Below, in pieces: positions 8,362 to 16,431 of a stretch of 64,000 nt of DNA. This stretch comes from PALSA-1296 sp037143335 (GTDB taxonomy: Bacteria > Bacteroidota > Ignavibacteria > Palsa-1295), in NCBI GenBank assembly GCA_037143335.1, contig JBAWZA010000003.1:115679-179678 (forward strand), written 5' to 3'. Within the stretch, counting starts at the first letter, position 1, and every line of letters begins with the position of its first letter. Below the pieces are notes generated by a model that did not search any database, was not told the origin of the DNA, and saw nothing but the letters and a program-made list of their open reading frames with translations. The position numbers were made by a program, and so were the translations under genes.

Positions 8362-9369
8362 TTACAATTTTAAAGCTCGAACGTTTCGTTTCAATCCCGC
8401 AAGCTTGGTTCGCTTCACAGGTGACTTACGAAAACGTTTAGAAAATTCTTCTTGCTCCATCATTTCTATTTTTTCTTTGGTTAAAATGAGATTTTCTTCT
8501 CTCGGAGCAAAAGCTTTGATTTCCGTTTGCTGTTGAAACCTGTTCCACGGACACACATCCTGACAAATATCGCACCCATAAAGCCAGCCATCGAGATTCG
8601 GTGCAAGCTCCGGCGGTATCGGATGTTCCGGCTTTAACTCGATAGTCAGGTAAGAAATGCACTTCGTTGCATCGAGCCGATATGGTGTGTTGAGTGCATC
8701 AGTGGGACAAGCATCTATACATGCCGTGCAGGTGCCGCATAAATCTTCCGCAGGATTATCGGCATTGAGTTCGAGATTCAAAATAATTTCTGCTAAGAAC
8801 ACCCAAGAACCTAGTTCTCTCGTGATGACATTCGTGTGCTTCCCTATCCAGCCAATACCCGCACGCTCAGCGACTGCCTTCTCAAGTACAGGACCAGTAT
8901 CAACATAGAATCGTCCTTCTGTTTCAGGTGCAATCCGTTTGATCTTATCGAGTAACCTCGGGAGCATCTCTCCTATGACTTTATGATAATCATCACCCCA
9001 AGCGTATCGGGATATTTTAAGACCTCCATCCCCTTCTTCGGTGGGACGGACTCTTAGTCCGTCAGTCCCAGAAAATTCGGACGGACTAAGAGTCCGTCCT
9101 ACTGGGGTTGCGGAATAATTTTCATCGTGGTAATAATTTAAAGCTAGACATAAAATACTTTTTGCATTTGGAAGAATTTGATTTACATTGCGACGCTTCT
9201 CATGACCTCGCTCCATATACGTCATCAGACCATGTGCGCCGGAACTGACCCAAGCATCAAGTCTGTCAGCGGCTTTATCAAAAGGCGCGGCGGAAGTAAC
9301 CCCGACCTTTGTAAAGCCAATCTCAGTTGCTATTCGCTTAATACAATCTGTAAGTTCGCGCCGATCCAT
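8362..9369 (-). CDS. queG: epoxyqueuosine reductase QueG, with an inserted palindromic element
   Basis: Cobalamin-dependent Fe-S enzyme that makes queuosine from epoxyqueuosine in tRNA. It shows the DTGPVLEKAVAERAGIG segment with the probable catalytic D157 and two 4Fe-4S clusters (C211, C214, C217, C221 and C237, C266, C269, C273). The conserved LKISRYAWGDDYH sits at 117-129. Oddity: residues about 89-112, just before that block, are encoded by a pair of inverted palindromes and look foreign to the family. The frame is kept, so the protein may still work with an extra loop. Its start overlaps the stop of the upstream metallo-hydrolase gene by 1 bp. Confidence 0.93.
   Translation of the reverse strand: MDRRELTDCIKRIATEIGFTKVGVTSAAPFDKAADRLDAWVSSGAHGLMTYMERGHEKRRNVNQILPNAKSILCLALNYYHDENYSATPVGRTLSPSEFSGTDGLRVRPTEEGDGGLKISRYAWGDDYHKVIGEMLPRLLDKIKRIAPETEGRFYVDTGPVLEKAVAERAGIGWIGKHTNVITRELGSWVFLAEIILNLELNADNPAEDLCGTCTACIDACPTDALNTPYRLDATKCISYLTIELKPEHPIPPELAPNLDGWLYGCDICQDVCPWNRFQQQTEIKAFAPREENLILTKEKIEMMEQEEFSKRFRKSPVKRTKLAGLKRNVRALKL
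9041..9102. repeat. REP-like inverted pair (BIME-type) inside queG
   Basis: Two 8-bp hairpins in inverted orientation: GACGGACT-CTT-AGTCCGTC (9045-9063) and GACGGACT-AAG-AGTCCGTC (9080-9098), separated by 16 nt. Read outward, each hairpin is preceded by GTGG (left copy) or GTAG (right copy, on the minus strand), the tetranucleotide foot typical of REP sequences mobilised by RAYT (TnpA_REP) transposases. The pair lies in frame in the queG coding sequence and adds about 24 codons. No RAYT gene is in this window. Confidence 0.8.
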
Positions 9370-10211
9370 TATACGCCAACTGCCCTAAAACCTCTCTCCG
9401 TCTTCTCAACTGTGACCAAAGGATCAACTGGGTCATGCTCTAAGAACAATTTCCAACCTTCCTCAAAGAAACGTGGTACGTATTGTTTCTTCTCCTCAAG
9501 TGTTGTTAGTGGGTAGTTATCATAACCCATGATAAAAGGATAATGTAGGTGTGCCTTCGTTGGCACAAGATCAGCGCAATAAAAAAGACTTGTCGTTCCG
9601 TCTGTGATCTGCGGCAACTGTTGTGCTCGAGTATGCCCATTAAAAATGTGGAGATGAATACCGGGAAATAATTCACCAACCCCATCAATTTCTTCGAGCA
9701 TCCCTTCGGCGACAAGCGGCTCCCAATCATGTTTCAGATAGCTTGCACGGTCTTTATCGGTCGGCTTCCGTGCCCAAGCAAGATTCTCTTTCTGAACGTA
9801 ATGCTTCGCATTCGGAAATGTTGGAAAGTATTTGCCATCGGAAGTCATAGACACCGAACCACCGCAATGATCGAAGTGCAGATGAGTCTGTATCACATCT
9901 GTAATATCCTCGGGCTTAAGACCTAATTCAGAAAGCGAAATGAGAAGGGTGTGCAATGAATTGTCAAGTTTATAAATCTTCTTCGATTTCTCATCATACT
10001 TATCTCCCATCCCGGAATCAATGAGAATATTTTTCCCGTTGCCTTGCACAAGCAAGGCCCGCAGAGCCATCGGGATGCGATTCATCTCATCTGGCTGATT
10101 CGTTTTGCTCCACAAATTCTTGGGTACAACTCCGAACATCGCTCCGCCATCAAGAGCGAATGTGCCTGTTTCAATTGAGGTAAGTTTGTAGGGTCCGATT
10201 GTAAGGTTCAT
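9369..10211 (-). CDS. MBL-fold metallo-hydrolase
   Basis: Metallo-beta-lactamase-fold hydrolase, probably cytoplasmic since no signal peptide is seen. The metal-binding motif THLHFDHCGG (H110, H112, D114, H115 from the ATG at 10211) is intact, preceded by a lactonase-like ILIDSGMGDKYD. It resembles the AHL-lactonase/YtnP-like group of about 280 residues, but the substrate cannot be read from sequence. The ATG at 10211 is preferred over a TTG at 10226. It overlaps queG by 1 bp, so the two are probably co-transcribed. Confidence 0.85.
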   Translation of the reverse strand: MNLTIGPYKLTSIETGTFALDGGAMFGVVPKNLWSKTNQPDEMNRIPMALRALLVQGNGKNILIDSGMGDKYDEKSKKIYKLDNSLHTLLISLSELGLKPEDITDVIQTHLHFDHCGGSVSMTSDGKYFPTFPNAKHYVQKENLAWARKPTDKDRASYLKHDWEPLVAEGMLEEIDGVGELFPGIHLHIFNGHTRAQQLPQITDGTTSLFYCADLVPTKAHLHYPFIMGYDNYPLTTLEEKKQYVPRFFEEGWKLFLEHDPVDPLVTVEKTERGFRAVGV

Positions 10212-10284
10212 GGGGGATGTAAACAATAAAAACGGGAAGAGTGTCCTGTTGAACTTAACAAATACTCACGAACGTTTTTTCGAA

Positions 10285-10686
10285 ATGCCGTTCCAACTGC
10301 CATCTGGCGAACAGATTCAAATCGATTTCTTCAATATCGTCAAAGGTTTAACGATTGTTACTGAGTATTTTCATGAAGGAATAATGCTTGCAACTCAAAC
10401 CATGCCAAATGAAACTGCTTCCATTTTTTCTCGAGCTATACTCGACGGAATTTCAAGCTTGAATTCCAATGCGGCAAACATGCAGATAACATTTGAACTC
10501 AAAATAAACGACCAAAACATTTTGATTGTCTCAGATGCTCTCAGAACCAGATGTGGAACAATGCACATGGAAATCGATTATTTAGCTAAAAATGCTGTCG
10601 TTTTGAGTCAGCGAACATCCGTCCAAACAGTACAGACAATTGCTGAAGAAATACGTAATAAAATCGAATATGAGTCGGCGCTATAA
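10285..10686 (+). CDS. hypothetical protein
   Basis: Not recognised. From the ATG at 10285 it has 133 residues, no signal peptide and no membrane helix; it begins MPFQLPSGEQIQIDFF. It contains a mixed alpha/beta pattern and one cysteine (in TRCGTMHMEID). The frame is open upstream to another ATG at 10210, but that codon overlaps the start codon of the divergent metallo-hydrolase gene, so the internal start is preferred. It sits just upstream of tRNA-Pro. That it is a real gene rests on the long open frame in an otherwise gene-free stretch and on protein-like composition. Confidence 0.55.
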   Translation: MPFQLPSGEQIQIDFFNIVKGLTIVTEYFHEGIMLATQTMPNETASIFSRAILDGISSLNSNAANMQITFELKINDQNILIVSDALRTRCGTMHMEIDYLAKNAVVLSQRTSVQTVQTIAEEIRNKIEYESAL

Positions 10687-10737
10687 CCTACTCACAACTG
10701 TGAACTGTAAACTTCGAACTCCTGTTGAACGCACTTC

Positions 10738-10811
10738 CGGCGTGTAGCGCAGCCTGGTAGCGCACTACTTTGGGGTAGTAGGGGCCGTGGGTTCAAATCC
10801 CGCCACGCCGA
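10738..10811 (+). tRNA. tRNA-Pro (anticodon GGG)
   Basis: Full cloverleaf. The 7-bp acceptor CGGCGTG/CACGCCG spans 10738-10744 and 10804-10810, the D stem is GCGC/GCGC, and the anticodon stem is CTACT/AGTAG with loop TTGGGGT (anticodon GGG at 10772-10774). The T arm is GTGGG-TTCAAAT-CCCGC and the discriminator is A10811. The 3' CCA is not encoded. Arm lengths are standard with a 5-nt variable loop. Confidence 0.96.
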
Positions 10812-10836
10812 CAAAACGTTTTTCCTCCAGATTGCA

Positions 10837-11823
10837 TTGTACATCTCTGTGCTAATCGAATTAACTCCATCGGGTTTATATTGTGCGGAGGGCGATTTTT
10901 ATATCGACCCGAATGATCGCGTTCGCCGTGCAATTATTACACATGCTCATACTGATCATGCACGGCCCGGTTCAGATACGTACCTCACTTCAAAATCTGG
11001 TAAGCCGTTAGTGCAACAACGTGTCGGCCTTCGTGCAAAAGTTGAATCCATTGAGTTCGGCGAAGAGATCACGATTAGGGGAGTAAAAGTCAGTCTTCAT
11101 CCTGCTGGGCATATACTCGGATCTGCTCAGGTTCGTGTTGAACACAAAGGCGAAGTATGGGTCGTCAGTGGCGACTACAAACTTGAACCCGATGATACCT
11201 GCGAAACATTCGAGCATGTGAAATGCCATTCCTTCATAACCGAATCGACATTCGCGAAGCCGACATACAAGTGGCGACCACAAAGAGAGATATTTAACCA
11301 ACTTAACGATTGGTGGCAGATGAATTCTATGTGGGGAATAACTAGTGTGATTGCAGCATATTCACTTGGCAAAGCACAGCGTGTTCTTGCTGGAGTTGAC
11401 GCGTCCATCGCTCCGATAGTAGTCTATCCGACCGTCGAGAAATTTTTACCAGCGTATAAAGCGGCAGGTATTTCCTTCCCTGAGACGTTAGACTTCGAAG
11501 AAGCATCACGCACAAAGACGTCCGAACGTAAACCACTTATCATCGCACCACCTCAATTCTCCAGACTCGAAGCTGAACGGAGGTTTGGCACTGTCGCGAC
11601 GGCATTCGCATCTGGCTGGATGTCCAAGGGCGGAAAGAATAGTAAAATCCACGACCGTGGATTCGCCCTCAGCGATCATGCCGATTGGGATGGGTTGCTC
11701 ACAGCGATAAAAGAAACAGGTGCAGAAAATATTTTAGTCAATCACGGTTTTGTGAATACCCTCGTACACCATTTACGTGGGATTGGGTATAATGCACATG
11801 TACTTGGTGGTAAGGACCAATGA
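10837..11823 (+). CDS. ligase-associated DNA exonuclease (MBL/beta-CASP-like)
   Basis: Metallo-beta-lactamase-fold nuclease resembling the ligase-associated exonuclease family (TIGR04122), usually encoded with an ATP-dependent DNA ligase and an Lhr-type helicase in a repair cassette. Visible: SGLYCAEGDFYIDP near the start, the metal motif THAHTDH (H36, H38, D40, H41), HPAGHILGSAQV, VVSGDYK and a late LSDHADWDG. The 328-residue length fits. Neither ligase nor helicase is next to it here. The start is TTG at 10837 or GTG at 10849; no ATG lies near the conserved N-terminus. It begins 26 bp after tRNA-Pro. Confidence 0.85.
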   Translation: MYISVLIELTPSGLYCAEGDFYIDPNDRVRRAIITHAHTDHARPGSDTYLTSKSGKPLVQQRVGLRAKVESIEFGEEITIRGVKVSLHPAGHILGSAQVRVEHKGEVWVVSGDYKLEPDDTCETFEHVKCHSFITESTFAKPTYKWRPQREIFNQLNDWWQMNSMWGITSVIAAYSLGKAQRVLAGVDASIAPIVVYPTVEKFLPAYKAAGISFPETLDFEEASRTKTSERKPLIIAPPQFSRLEAERRFGTVATAFASGWMSKGGKNSKIHDRGFALSDHADWDGLLTAIKETGAENILVNHGFVNTLVHHLRGIGYNAHVLGGKDQ

Positions 11824-11918
11824 CAAAAGTTGTTAAGCATGCTAATCCAGCTTTCATAGTGCACCGAAGGTGAACTCATATTGTTTAGGAGTAAGGAATT
11901 AATTAATCAACAAAAGAT

Positions 11919-12164
11919 ATGGAAGGCTTACAATTACTCACCACACTCAGCACAGATTTTGAAGCGGAGCTTATCAAGCAAAAGCTTTCAGCTGCTGGAA
12001 TTGAATGTTTTATTCAGTCAAGCGACGCTGATGGTATGCTACCATTGCTGGAGAATGGTGTACCAATCTACGTCGAGCCATACGATTTCGATAAAGCAAC
12101 GGAGTTGATCGCAGATGTTGACGAACTTCCAGCCGATGATCTTGAAGTTGGTGTGGTAGATTAA
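11919..12164 (+). CDS. DUF2007 domain protein
   Basis: 81-residue protein of the DUF2007 (putative signal-transducing) family: MEGLQLLTTLSTDFEAELIKQ begins a ferredoxin-like fold followed by KLSAAGIECFIQ and a second half with VPIYVEPYDFDKATEL. The acidic C-terminus (DELPADDLEV) is typical. No signal peptide or membrane helix; the precise role of the family is not known. It follows the exonuclease gene by 95 bp. Confidence 0.75.
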   Translation: MEGLQLLTTLSTDFEAELIKQKLSAAGIECFIQSSDADGMLPLLENGVPIYVEPYDFDKATELIADVDELPADDLEVGVVD

Positions 12165-12287
12165 GTTAACCGCTGATCCATTGCATCCACGCGGTTTGGT
12201 CGCGGCAATAAACGTCGCATTTTTTCCGAACCTCCACTCACCTATCTGCGTTTACTCCCGCGCTTAAAAATATATCTCTTTATCTCA

Positions 12288-13211
12288 ATGAAAATTACCG
12301 TAATCGGAGCCGGAAACGTCGGCGCAACAGTAGCTCAGCGTATCGCTGACAAGGAACTCGCAGAACAGATCGTCTTAGTTGATGTCGTTGATGGCATACC
12401 TCAGGGTAAGGCTCTCGATATGTTTGAGTCTGCCCCCGTTCATGGAACAGACACCCGCATTGTCGGAACAAATACCTACGAAGCCACCGCTGGTTCAGAG
12501 ATAGTCGTCATCACAGCAGGGCTTGCTCGTAAGCCAGGTATGAGCAGAGATGACTTGTTAGCGAAGAATTCTGAAATCGTGGGTGGATGCGCTGAAGCTG
12601 CATTCAAGCAAAGCCCGAATGCGATCTTCATCATCGTTTCCAATCCATTGGACGTAATGACATACGTTGCTCTGAAAAAGACAGGACTTCCTCGTAACCG
12701 AGTCATCGGCATGGCGGGTGTTCTTGATTCAGCTCGTTTTCGTAGCTTTATCGCTATGGAGCTTGATGTATCTGTTCAAGACGTAACTGCTTTCGTACTG
12801 GGAGGTCATGGTGATTCGATGGTACCGCTTGCACGATATTCAACAGTCGCAGGTATTCCTCTTCCCGAACTCATTCCAGCCGAACGTTTGGAGCAGATCA
12901 TCCAACGTACTCGTGATGGTGGAATCGAGATCGTGAATTACTTGAAAACCGGAAGCGCTTATTATGCACCGGGTTCAAGCGCGGCGCAAATGGTTGAATC
13001 TATCGTTCGCAATAAGAAGCGCATTCTTCCTTGCTCAGTCTGGCTTGACGGTGAGTACGGATTGAAGGATACCGTCGTAGGTGTGCCGGTAAAACTTGGC
13101 AAGAACGGTCTTGAGCAGATTATCGAGATTAAGCTCACTGATTCCGAAGCTACTGCGCTCAAGAAAAGCTCTGACGAAGTAAAAGAGAATATCGCGAAAG
13201 TGAAGCTCTAA
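12288..13211 (+). CDS. mdh: malate dehydrogenase
   Basis: NAD-dependent LDH-type malate dehydrogenase (malate to oxaloacetate, TCA cycle). It has the Rossmann motif GAGNVG (7-12), D32 for NAD binding, substrate-binding ARKPGMSR with R81 and R87, the D147/R150 pair in GVLDSAR and the catalytic H174 in GGHGDSMVP. R81 in the specificity loop marks malate rather than lactate use. The 307-residue length is usual for Chlorobi-type enzymes. The gene has its own leader region and ends in a strong rho-independent terminator. Confidence 0.95.
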   Translation: MKITVIGAGNVGATVAQRIADKELAEQIVLVDVVDGIPQGKALDMFESAPVHGTDTRIVGTNTYEATAGSEIVVITAGLARKPGMSRDDLLAKNSEIVGGCAEAAFKQSPNAIFIIVSNPLDVMTYVALKKTGLPRNRVIGMAGVLDSARFRSFIAMELDVSVQDVTAFVLGGHGDSMVPLARYSTVAGIPLPELIPAERLEQIIQRTRDGGIEIVNYLKTGSAYYAPGSSAAQMVESIVRNKKRILPCSVWLDGEYGLKDTVVGVPVKLGKNGLEQIIEIKLTDSEATALKKSSDEVKENIAKVKL

Positions 13212-13232
13212 TCCATTTAGCAACATTTGCAA

Positions 13233-13268
13233 ACTCCGAGTCAGTGTCAACTGGCTCGGAGTTTTTTT
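13233..13268 (+). terminator. rho-independent terminator of mdh
   Basis: ACTCCGAGTCAGT pairs with ACTGGCTCGGAGT (13 bp with one T-G wobble, GTCA loop, 13233-13262), followed directly by a run of seven T. It lies 21 bp after the mdh stop. Confidence 0.93.
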
Positions 13269-13350
13269 ATGGGTGAACGGAGCTTCGCGGTCAGAGGCTG
13301 TAACTATTCTCCTCGAAAATGTTTTTATACTTATACTAAATTACGACCTT

Positions 13351-14151
13351 ATGAAGAACTTATCCCTTTTAGTAACTGCCCTCTGGATTGCAGGATCGCT
13401 TTTTACTTCCTGTAAATACTCCCCGAGCACCCCGGGTGAAACTCACACAACCGATTCGGGTTTCGTCTTCAAGAAGCAGTTCACGGCGAACTATGATTTT
13501 TACATTGTTGATACTGCTGACAACAGTGGTAACAACGGCGACAAAATAATTTCGACGAGCAGAGTCAGCCACGCCGAAATCGTTGTAGATACAGGTTTGA
13601 CATACATCGGGAAATCACACGTAGCACGTGTTGTCACTTTCGACGCTACGCTCACACCTCCGAATGACACAAATTATTTTTGCTTAGAAACCAACGGCGA
13701 TCTTTACCGCTATAACTTTGGCTTCAACATACTAAACCAATTTCCATTTCTTGTTGCCGCGATAGGACAGAAGATTGACGAGGGTTGGGTACTCGTTGCA
13801 AAAATGAATGCCGCGAGTGGAACAACTTTTACTGCCAAGTCTGAGGACTCGATTGCAATTTCTTTTCTGAATGTAAAAGTCCACCTCTCGAGCACCGGTA
13901 CAATGTTGAATGATACCACGATTTATATAGGTTCGGACACGCTCCTTTGTCGCCATGCCCGACACCATGTGATTACGACTGTTCCGAAAACCGATATTGG
14001 AGAAGAACATGCTGATGGGTATGTGGATACCTACATTTCTCCAAAGCTCGGTGCATTCCCGATTGACTTCTACCATGCGACCAAACTCGATGGTACGATT
14101 ACAAAGTCGCAGGCTCAGGGTAAGTTCAAAATCATGACAACGCACAACTGA
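13351..14151 (+). CDS. hypothetical lipoprotein
   Basis: 266-residue predicted lipoprotein: MKNLSLLVTALWIAGSLFTSC, with the lipobox cysteine at C21 followed by a low-complexity linker (SPSTPGET). The rest is beta-rich and Ser/Thr/Asp-rich, and no known domain is recognised. The ATG at 13351 gives a clean lipoprotein signal; the frame also runs upstream to 13273 but that extension has no signal features. It is convergent with the DprE1-like oxidase gene, whose stop is 13 bp away. Confidence 0.75.
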   Translation: MKNLSLLVTALWIAGSLFTSCKYSPSTPGETHTTDSGFVFKKQFTANYDFYIVDTADNSGNNGDKIISTSRVSHAEIVVDTGLTYIGKSHVARVVTFDATLTPPNDTNYFCLETNGDLYRYNFGFNILNQFPFLVAAIGQKIDEGWVLVAKMNAASGTTFTAKSEDSIAISFLNVKVHLSSTGTMLNDTTIYIGSDTLLCRHARHHVITTVPKTDIGEEHADGYVDTYISPKLGAFPIDFYHATKLDGTITKSQAQGKFKIMTTHN

Positions 14152-14164
14152 GTGTGCCAATAAT

Positions 14165-15595
14165 TTAGAGACGCATTAGTCGCTGCGAAAGGTCAGTTTG
14201 CAGAAGGCCTGACGGATCATATTTTTCCTTGAGGGACTTGAATTTCTGTATGACATCGTCACCTAAAAAAGCCTGGAAGTCTGACGGGCGTAAGGTAGCA
14301 TCCTTTGCGAAATAAAATCTACCGTTATGTTTGAGTACAAGGTCATTCATCTCTGAGCATAGCTTCCAGAGATTGCCCCTATTAGCATCTGTCACCTTGA
14401 AGTCCAGTGCCAATGAGAACCCATCAACTGCATGTGTGAATAAGAAGGCATCAGGTTTATGTTGCTTGAATACTCCTAGGTATGGCGGTATCCCTGCCCT
14501 CTGACACATTTCTATTTGTGATGCAAAAACTTTTTCTGCATGTTCTTTCGGAATGAATGATTGGTATTGGATTAACCCACCATCTCCGTATGCTTTTTTC
14601 CAACCCGGTACGTAATCAAGTAAGAAGGCAAACTCTGCATGTGATTGCTCGTACTGTGGTTTGCCTAAGAGAGGAAGTTTGCTCGCAACAATGCGTAGCC
14701 AATTGATAAATTTCATCCCCACATTATTCATAAATGGAAGCAATAGCATCCACACCAAAGACTTGGGAAATACACCGAGAATTTTTTCGGGCAAGGACTG
14801 TCTATCTATCCTCAGTGTAGCAGTTGGGGTCGGATCTTCCCCTTCAGCAAAATAATTTGCCTGATGAACAATGGAACGACCGAGCTTTTTCCCGGAAGAA
14901 AGGCAATCAACCCAACCGACCAGATAATCACTTTTTGGTATTTGCTCCTTATACAAATCGAATAAGGCGTGCAAGTCAGTCGTTGTCCAAGCTTGTACAC
15001 GAAGCAATCCTGAATAGACTTTTTTCATCTGTAACGTGATACTAACCACAATGCCGAACATCCCGAATCCGCCGATGACAGCATGGAATAATTCTGCATC
15101 AGACTCACGGCTTACATTTATTATTTCACCGCTCACCAAAACCATTGTGAACGAAACCACATGGTCACCGAATGGTCCTACCTTGAAATTATTTTTTCCA
15201 TGGATATTCATTCCTATACATCCGCCAACAGTTGGATACATGGTGCCAGGTACGACCGGAGGCCACCAGCCGTCTTCGATACAATGCTTCCAAAGCTGTT
15301 CAATGGTTACACCGCATTCGACCGTAATTACTCCCTTTTCGAGATTCCAGCTGAGAACCGTGTTCATTCCTGAGGTATCGAGAATAATATTCTCGGCTCC
15401 CGTCGCGGCATCACCATAACTTCTACCAGCACCCCGAATGGTAATCTTACGATCATGTTTCCGAGCAATTGCGATTACTTCGAGTAACTCCTCAGTTGAT
15501 TTGGGAGAATAGACATACCCGAAACTGGAAACCGCGCCACCCCAGCCTTCGACTTTGCGAAGATGATCTACGGGAAGTAACTTGGATGACCCCAT
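14165..15595 (-). CDS. FAD-linked oxidase, DprE1-like
   Basis: FAD-binding oxidoreductase of the VAO/BBE-type group. It resembles mycobacterial DprE1, which oxidises decaprenyl-phosphoryl-ribose at C2. Visible: GAGRSYGD (55-62) and PTVGGCIGMNIHGKN (121-135) with H132, followed by GPFGDHV (140-146), then a late GRFYFAKDATLRP resembling the DprE1 lysine segment. No signal peptide. Its ATG overlaps the stop of the upstream SDR gene by 1 base (TGATG), so the two are translationally coupled, as expected of an oxidase/reductase epimerase pair. The real substrate may be another polyprenyl-linked or free sugar. Alternative: a sugar-lactone oxidase. Confidence 0.8.
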   Translation of the reverse strand: MGSSKLLPVDHLRKVEGWGGAVSSFGYVYSPKSTEELLEVIAIARKHDRKITIRGAGRSYGDAATGAENIILDTSGMNTVLSWNLEKGVITVECGVTIEQLWKHCIEDGWWPPVVPGTMYPTVGGCIGMNIHGKNNFKVGPFGDHVVSFTMVLVSGEIINVSRESDAELFHAVIGGFGMFGIVVSITLQMKKVYSGLLRVQAWTTTDLHALFDLYKEQIPKSDYLVGWVDCLSSGKKLGRSIVHQANYFAEGEDPTPTATLRIDRQSLPEKILGVFPKSLVWMLLLPFMNNVGMKFINWLRIVASKLPLLGKPQYEQSHAEFAFLLDYVPGWKKAYGDGGLIQYQSFIPKEHAEKVFASQIEMCQRAGIPPYLGVFKQHKPDAFLFTHAVDGFSLALDFKVTDANRGNLWKLCSEMNDLVLKHNGRFYFAKDATLRPSDFQAFLGDDVIQKFKSLKEKYDPSGLLQTDLSQRLMRL

Positions 15596-16347
15596 CAGAA
15601 ATTAAGCCTACGGAAAATAAACGACGGAAGTAAATGGAGAACCATACTCACAAATCTCCATTGGAATGGGACATACTTGACAACCGAACCTTTTGCAGCG
15701 GCTGCAACAATTTCTTTCGCCGCTTTTTCTGGACTCATGAGCCAAAGTTTATTCGGTGAGTCCTTCGACATATTCGTGTCAATGACCCCAGGCTTAATCG
15801 TTACTACTTTTACACCGTATTGAGCAAGGCGATTGCGCAAAGATTCTAAATACGTTGAGAGCGCAGCTTTTGATGTCATGTAAGCGGGCATCCCCTTCCT
15901 GCCACGTTCGCCAGCGATTGAGGAGATTCCTACAATCGTGCCGGAGCGTGCATTTTGGAATCGCATCGCAGCTTCATTGAGCCAAGCAAATGCGCCGAGT
16001 ATATTAGTGTTTAAAATGGATTTGTCGGTCTCAAAATTATACTCCGTCTTTCCGACGAGTGGCATAATTCCAGAGTTATAGATGATAAGATCAAGACCCC
16101 CGAGTTGTTTCGTGATTTCTTGAAGGAGTGCGGGGACTTCTGAGTAATGCGTTACGTCATGAACGAAGGGAAGAAATTTCGATTGATTCGAAATCGCTCC
16201 GGCATTTGCTGCAACGCGCTGTAGCTCGTCCCCTCGCCTCGCGATTATGCCGACAGAGATGCCTTGTTTGGCTAATTCATAAACAATCGCCTCGCCGATA
16301 CCGCCTGAGGCGCCGACAATTATCGCATGCTTCCACTTCTTTGACAT
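15595..16347 (-). CDS. short-chain dehydrogenase/reductase (possible DprE2-like partner)
   Basis: NAD(P)-dependent SDR: GASGGIG at 12-18, HDVTH, N91-S-G, SSIAGERG with S142/S143, and the catalytic Y156-x3-K160. ATG at 16347 (MSKKWKHAIIVGASG) is chosen over an upstream GTG. It precedes and is coupled to the DprE1-like oxidase, so it may do the reductive half of a two-step epimerisation; this is inference from context. The C-terminus ends in a hydrophobic stretch (VSMVLHLLPSFIF), as in DprE2-like and some membrane-associated SDRs. Confidence 0.85.
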   Translation of the reverse strand: MSKKWKHAIIVGASGGIGEAIVYELAKQGISVGIIARRGDELQRVAANAGAISNQSKFLPFVHDVTHYSEVPALLQEITKQLGGLDLIIYNSGIMPLVGKTEYNFETDKSILNTNILGAFAWLNEAAMRFQNARSGTIVGISSIAGERGRKGMPAYMTSKAALSTYLESLRNRLAQYGVKVVTIKPGVIDTNMSKDSPNKLWLMSPEKAAKEIVAAAAKGSVVKYVPFQWRFVSMVLHLLPSFIFRRLNF

Positions 16348-16399
16348 TGGGCATGTAAACAGAAGAAGCACTCATGCGGTTGCCTCAGATTAGGGTGAC

Positions 16400-16420
16400 T
16401 CTACCCCGACCAGGGGTAGA
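16400..16420. terminator. hairpin between SDR and TonB receptor genes
   Basis: TCTACCCC (16400-16407) pairs with GGGGTAGA (16413-16420) with a 5-nt loop, followed on the + strand by TTTTGTT. It lies just past the stop of the TonB receptor gene, but the T-run is on the strand opposite to that gene, so it may be a weak terminator or only a stable hairpin. Confidence 0.4.
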
Positions 16421-16431
16421 TTTTGTTATCT

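Noticed and set aside
11881..12108. Overlapping plus-strand 75-codon frame
   Set aside because: Overlaps the DUF2007 gene in another phase; only the 11919 frame gives the family sequence.
15036..15419. Plus-strand 127-codon frame
   Set aside because: Antisense to the DprE1-like oxidase, whose FAD motifs decide the strand.
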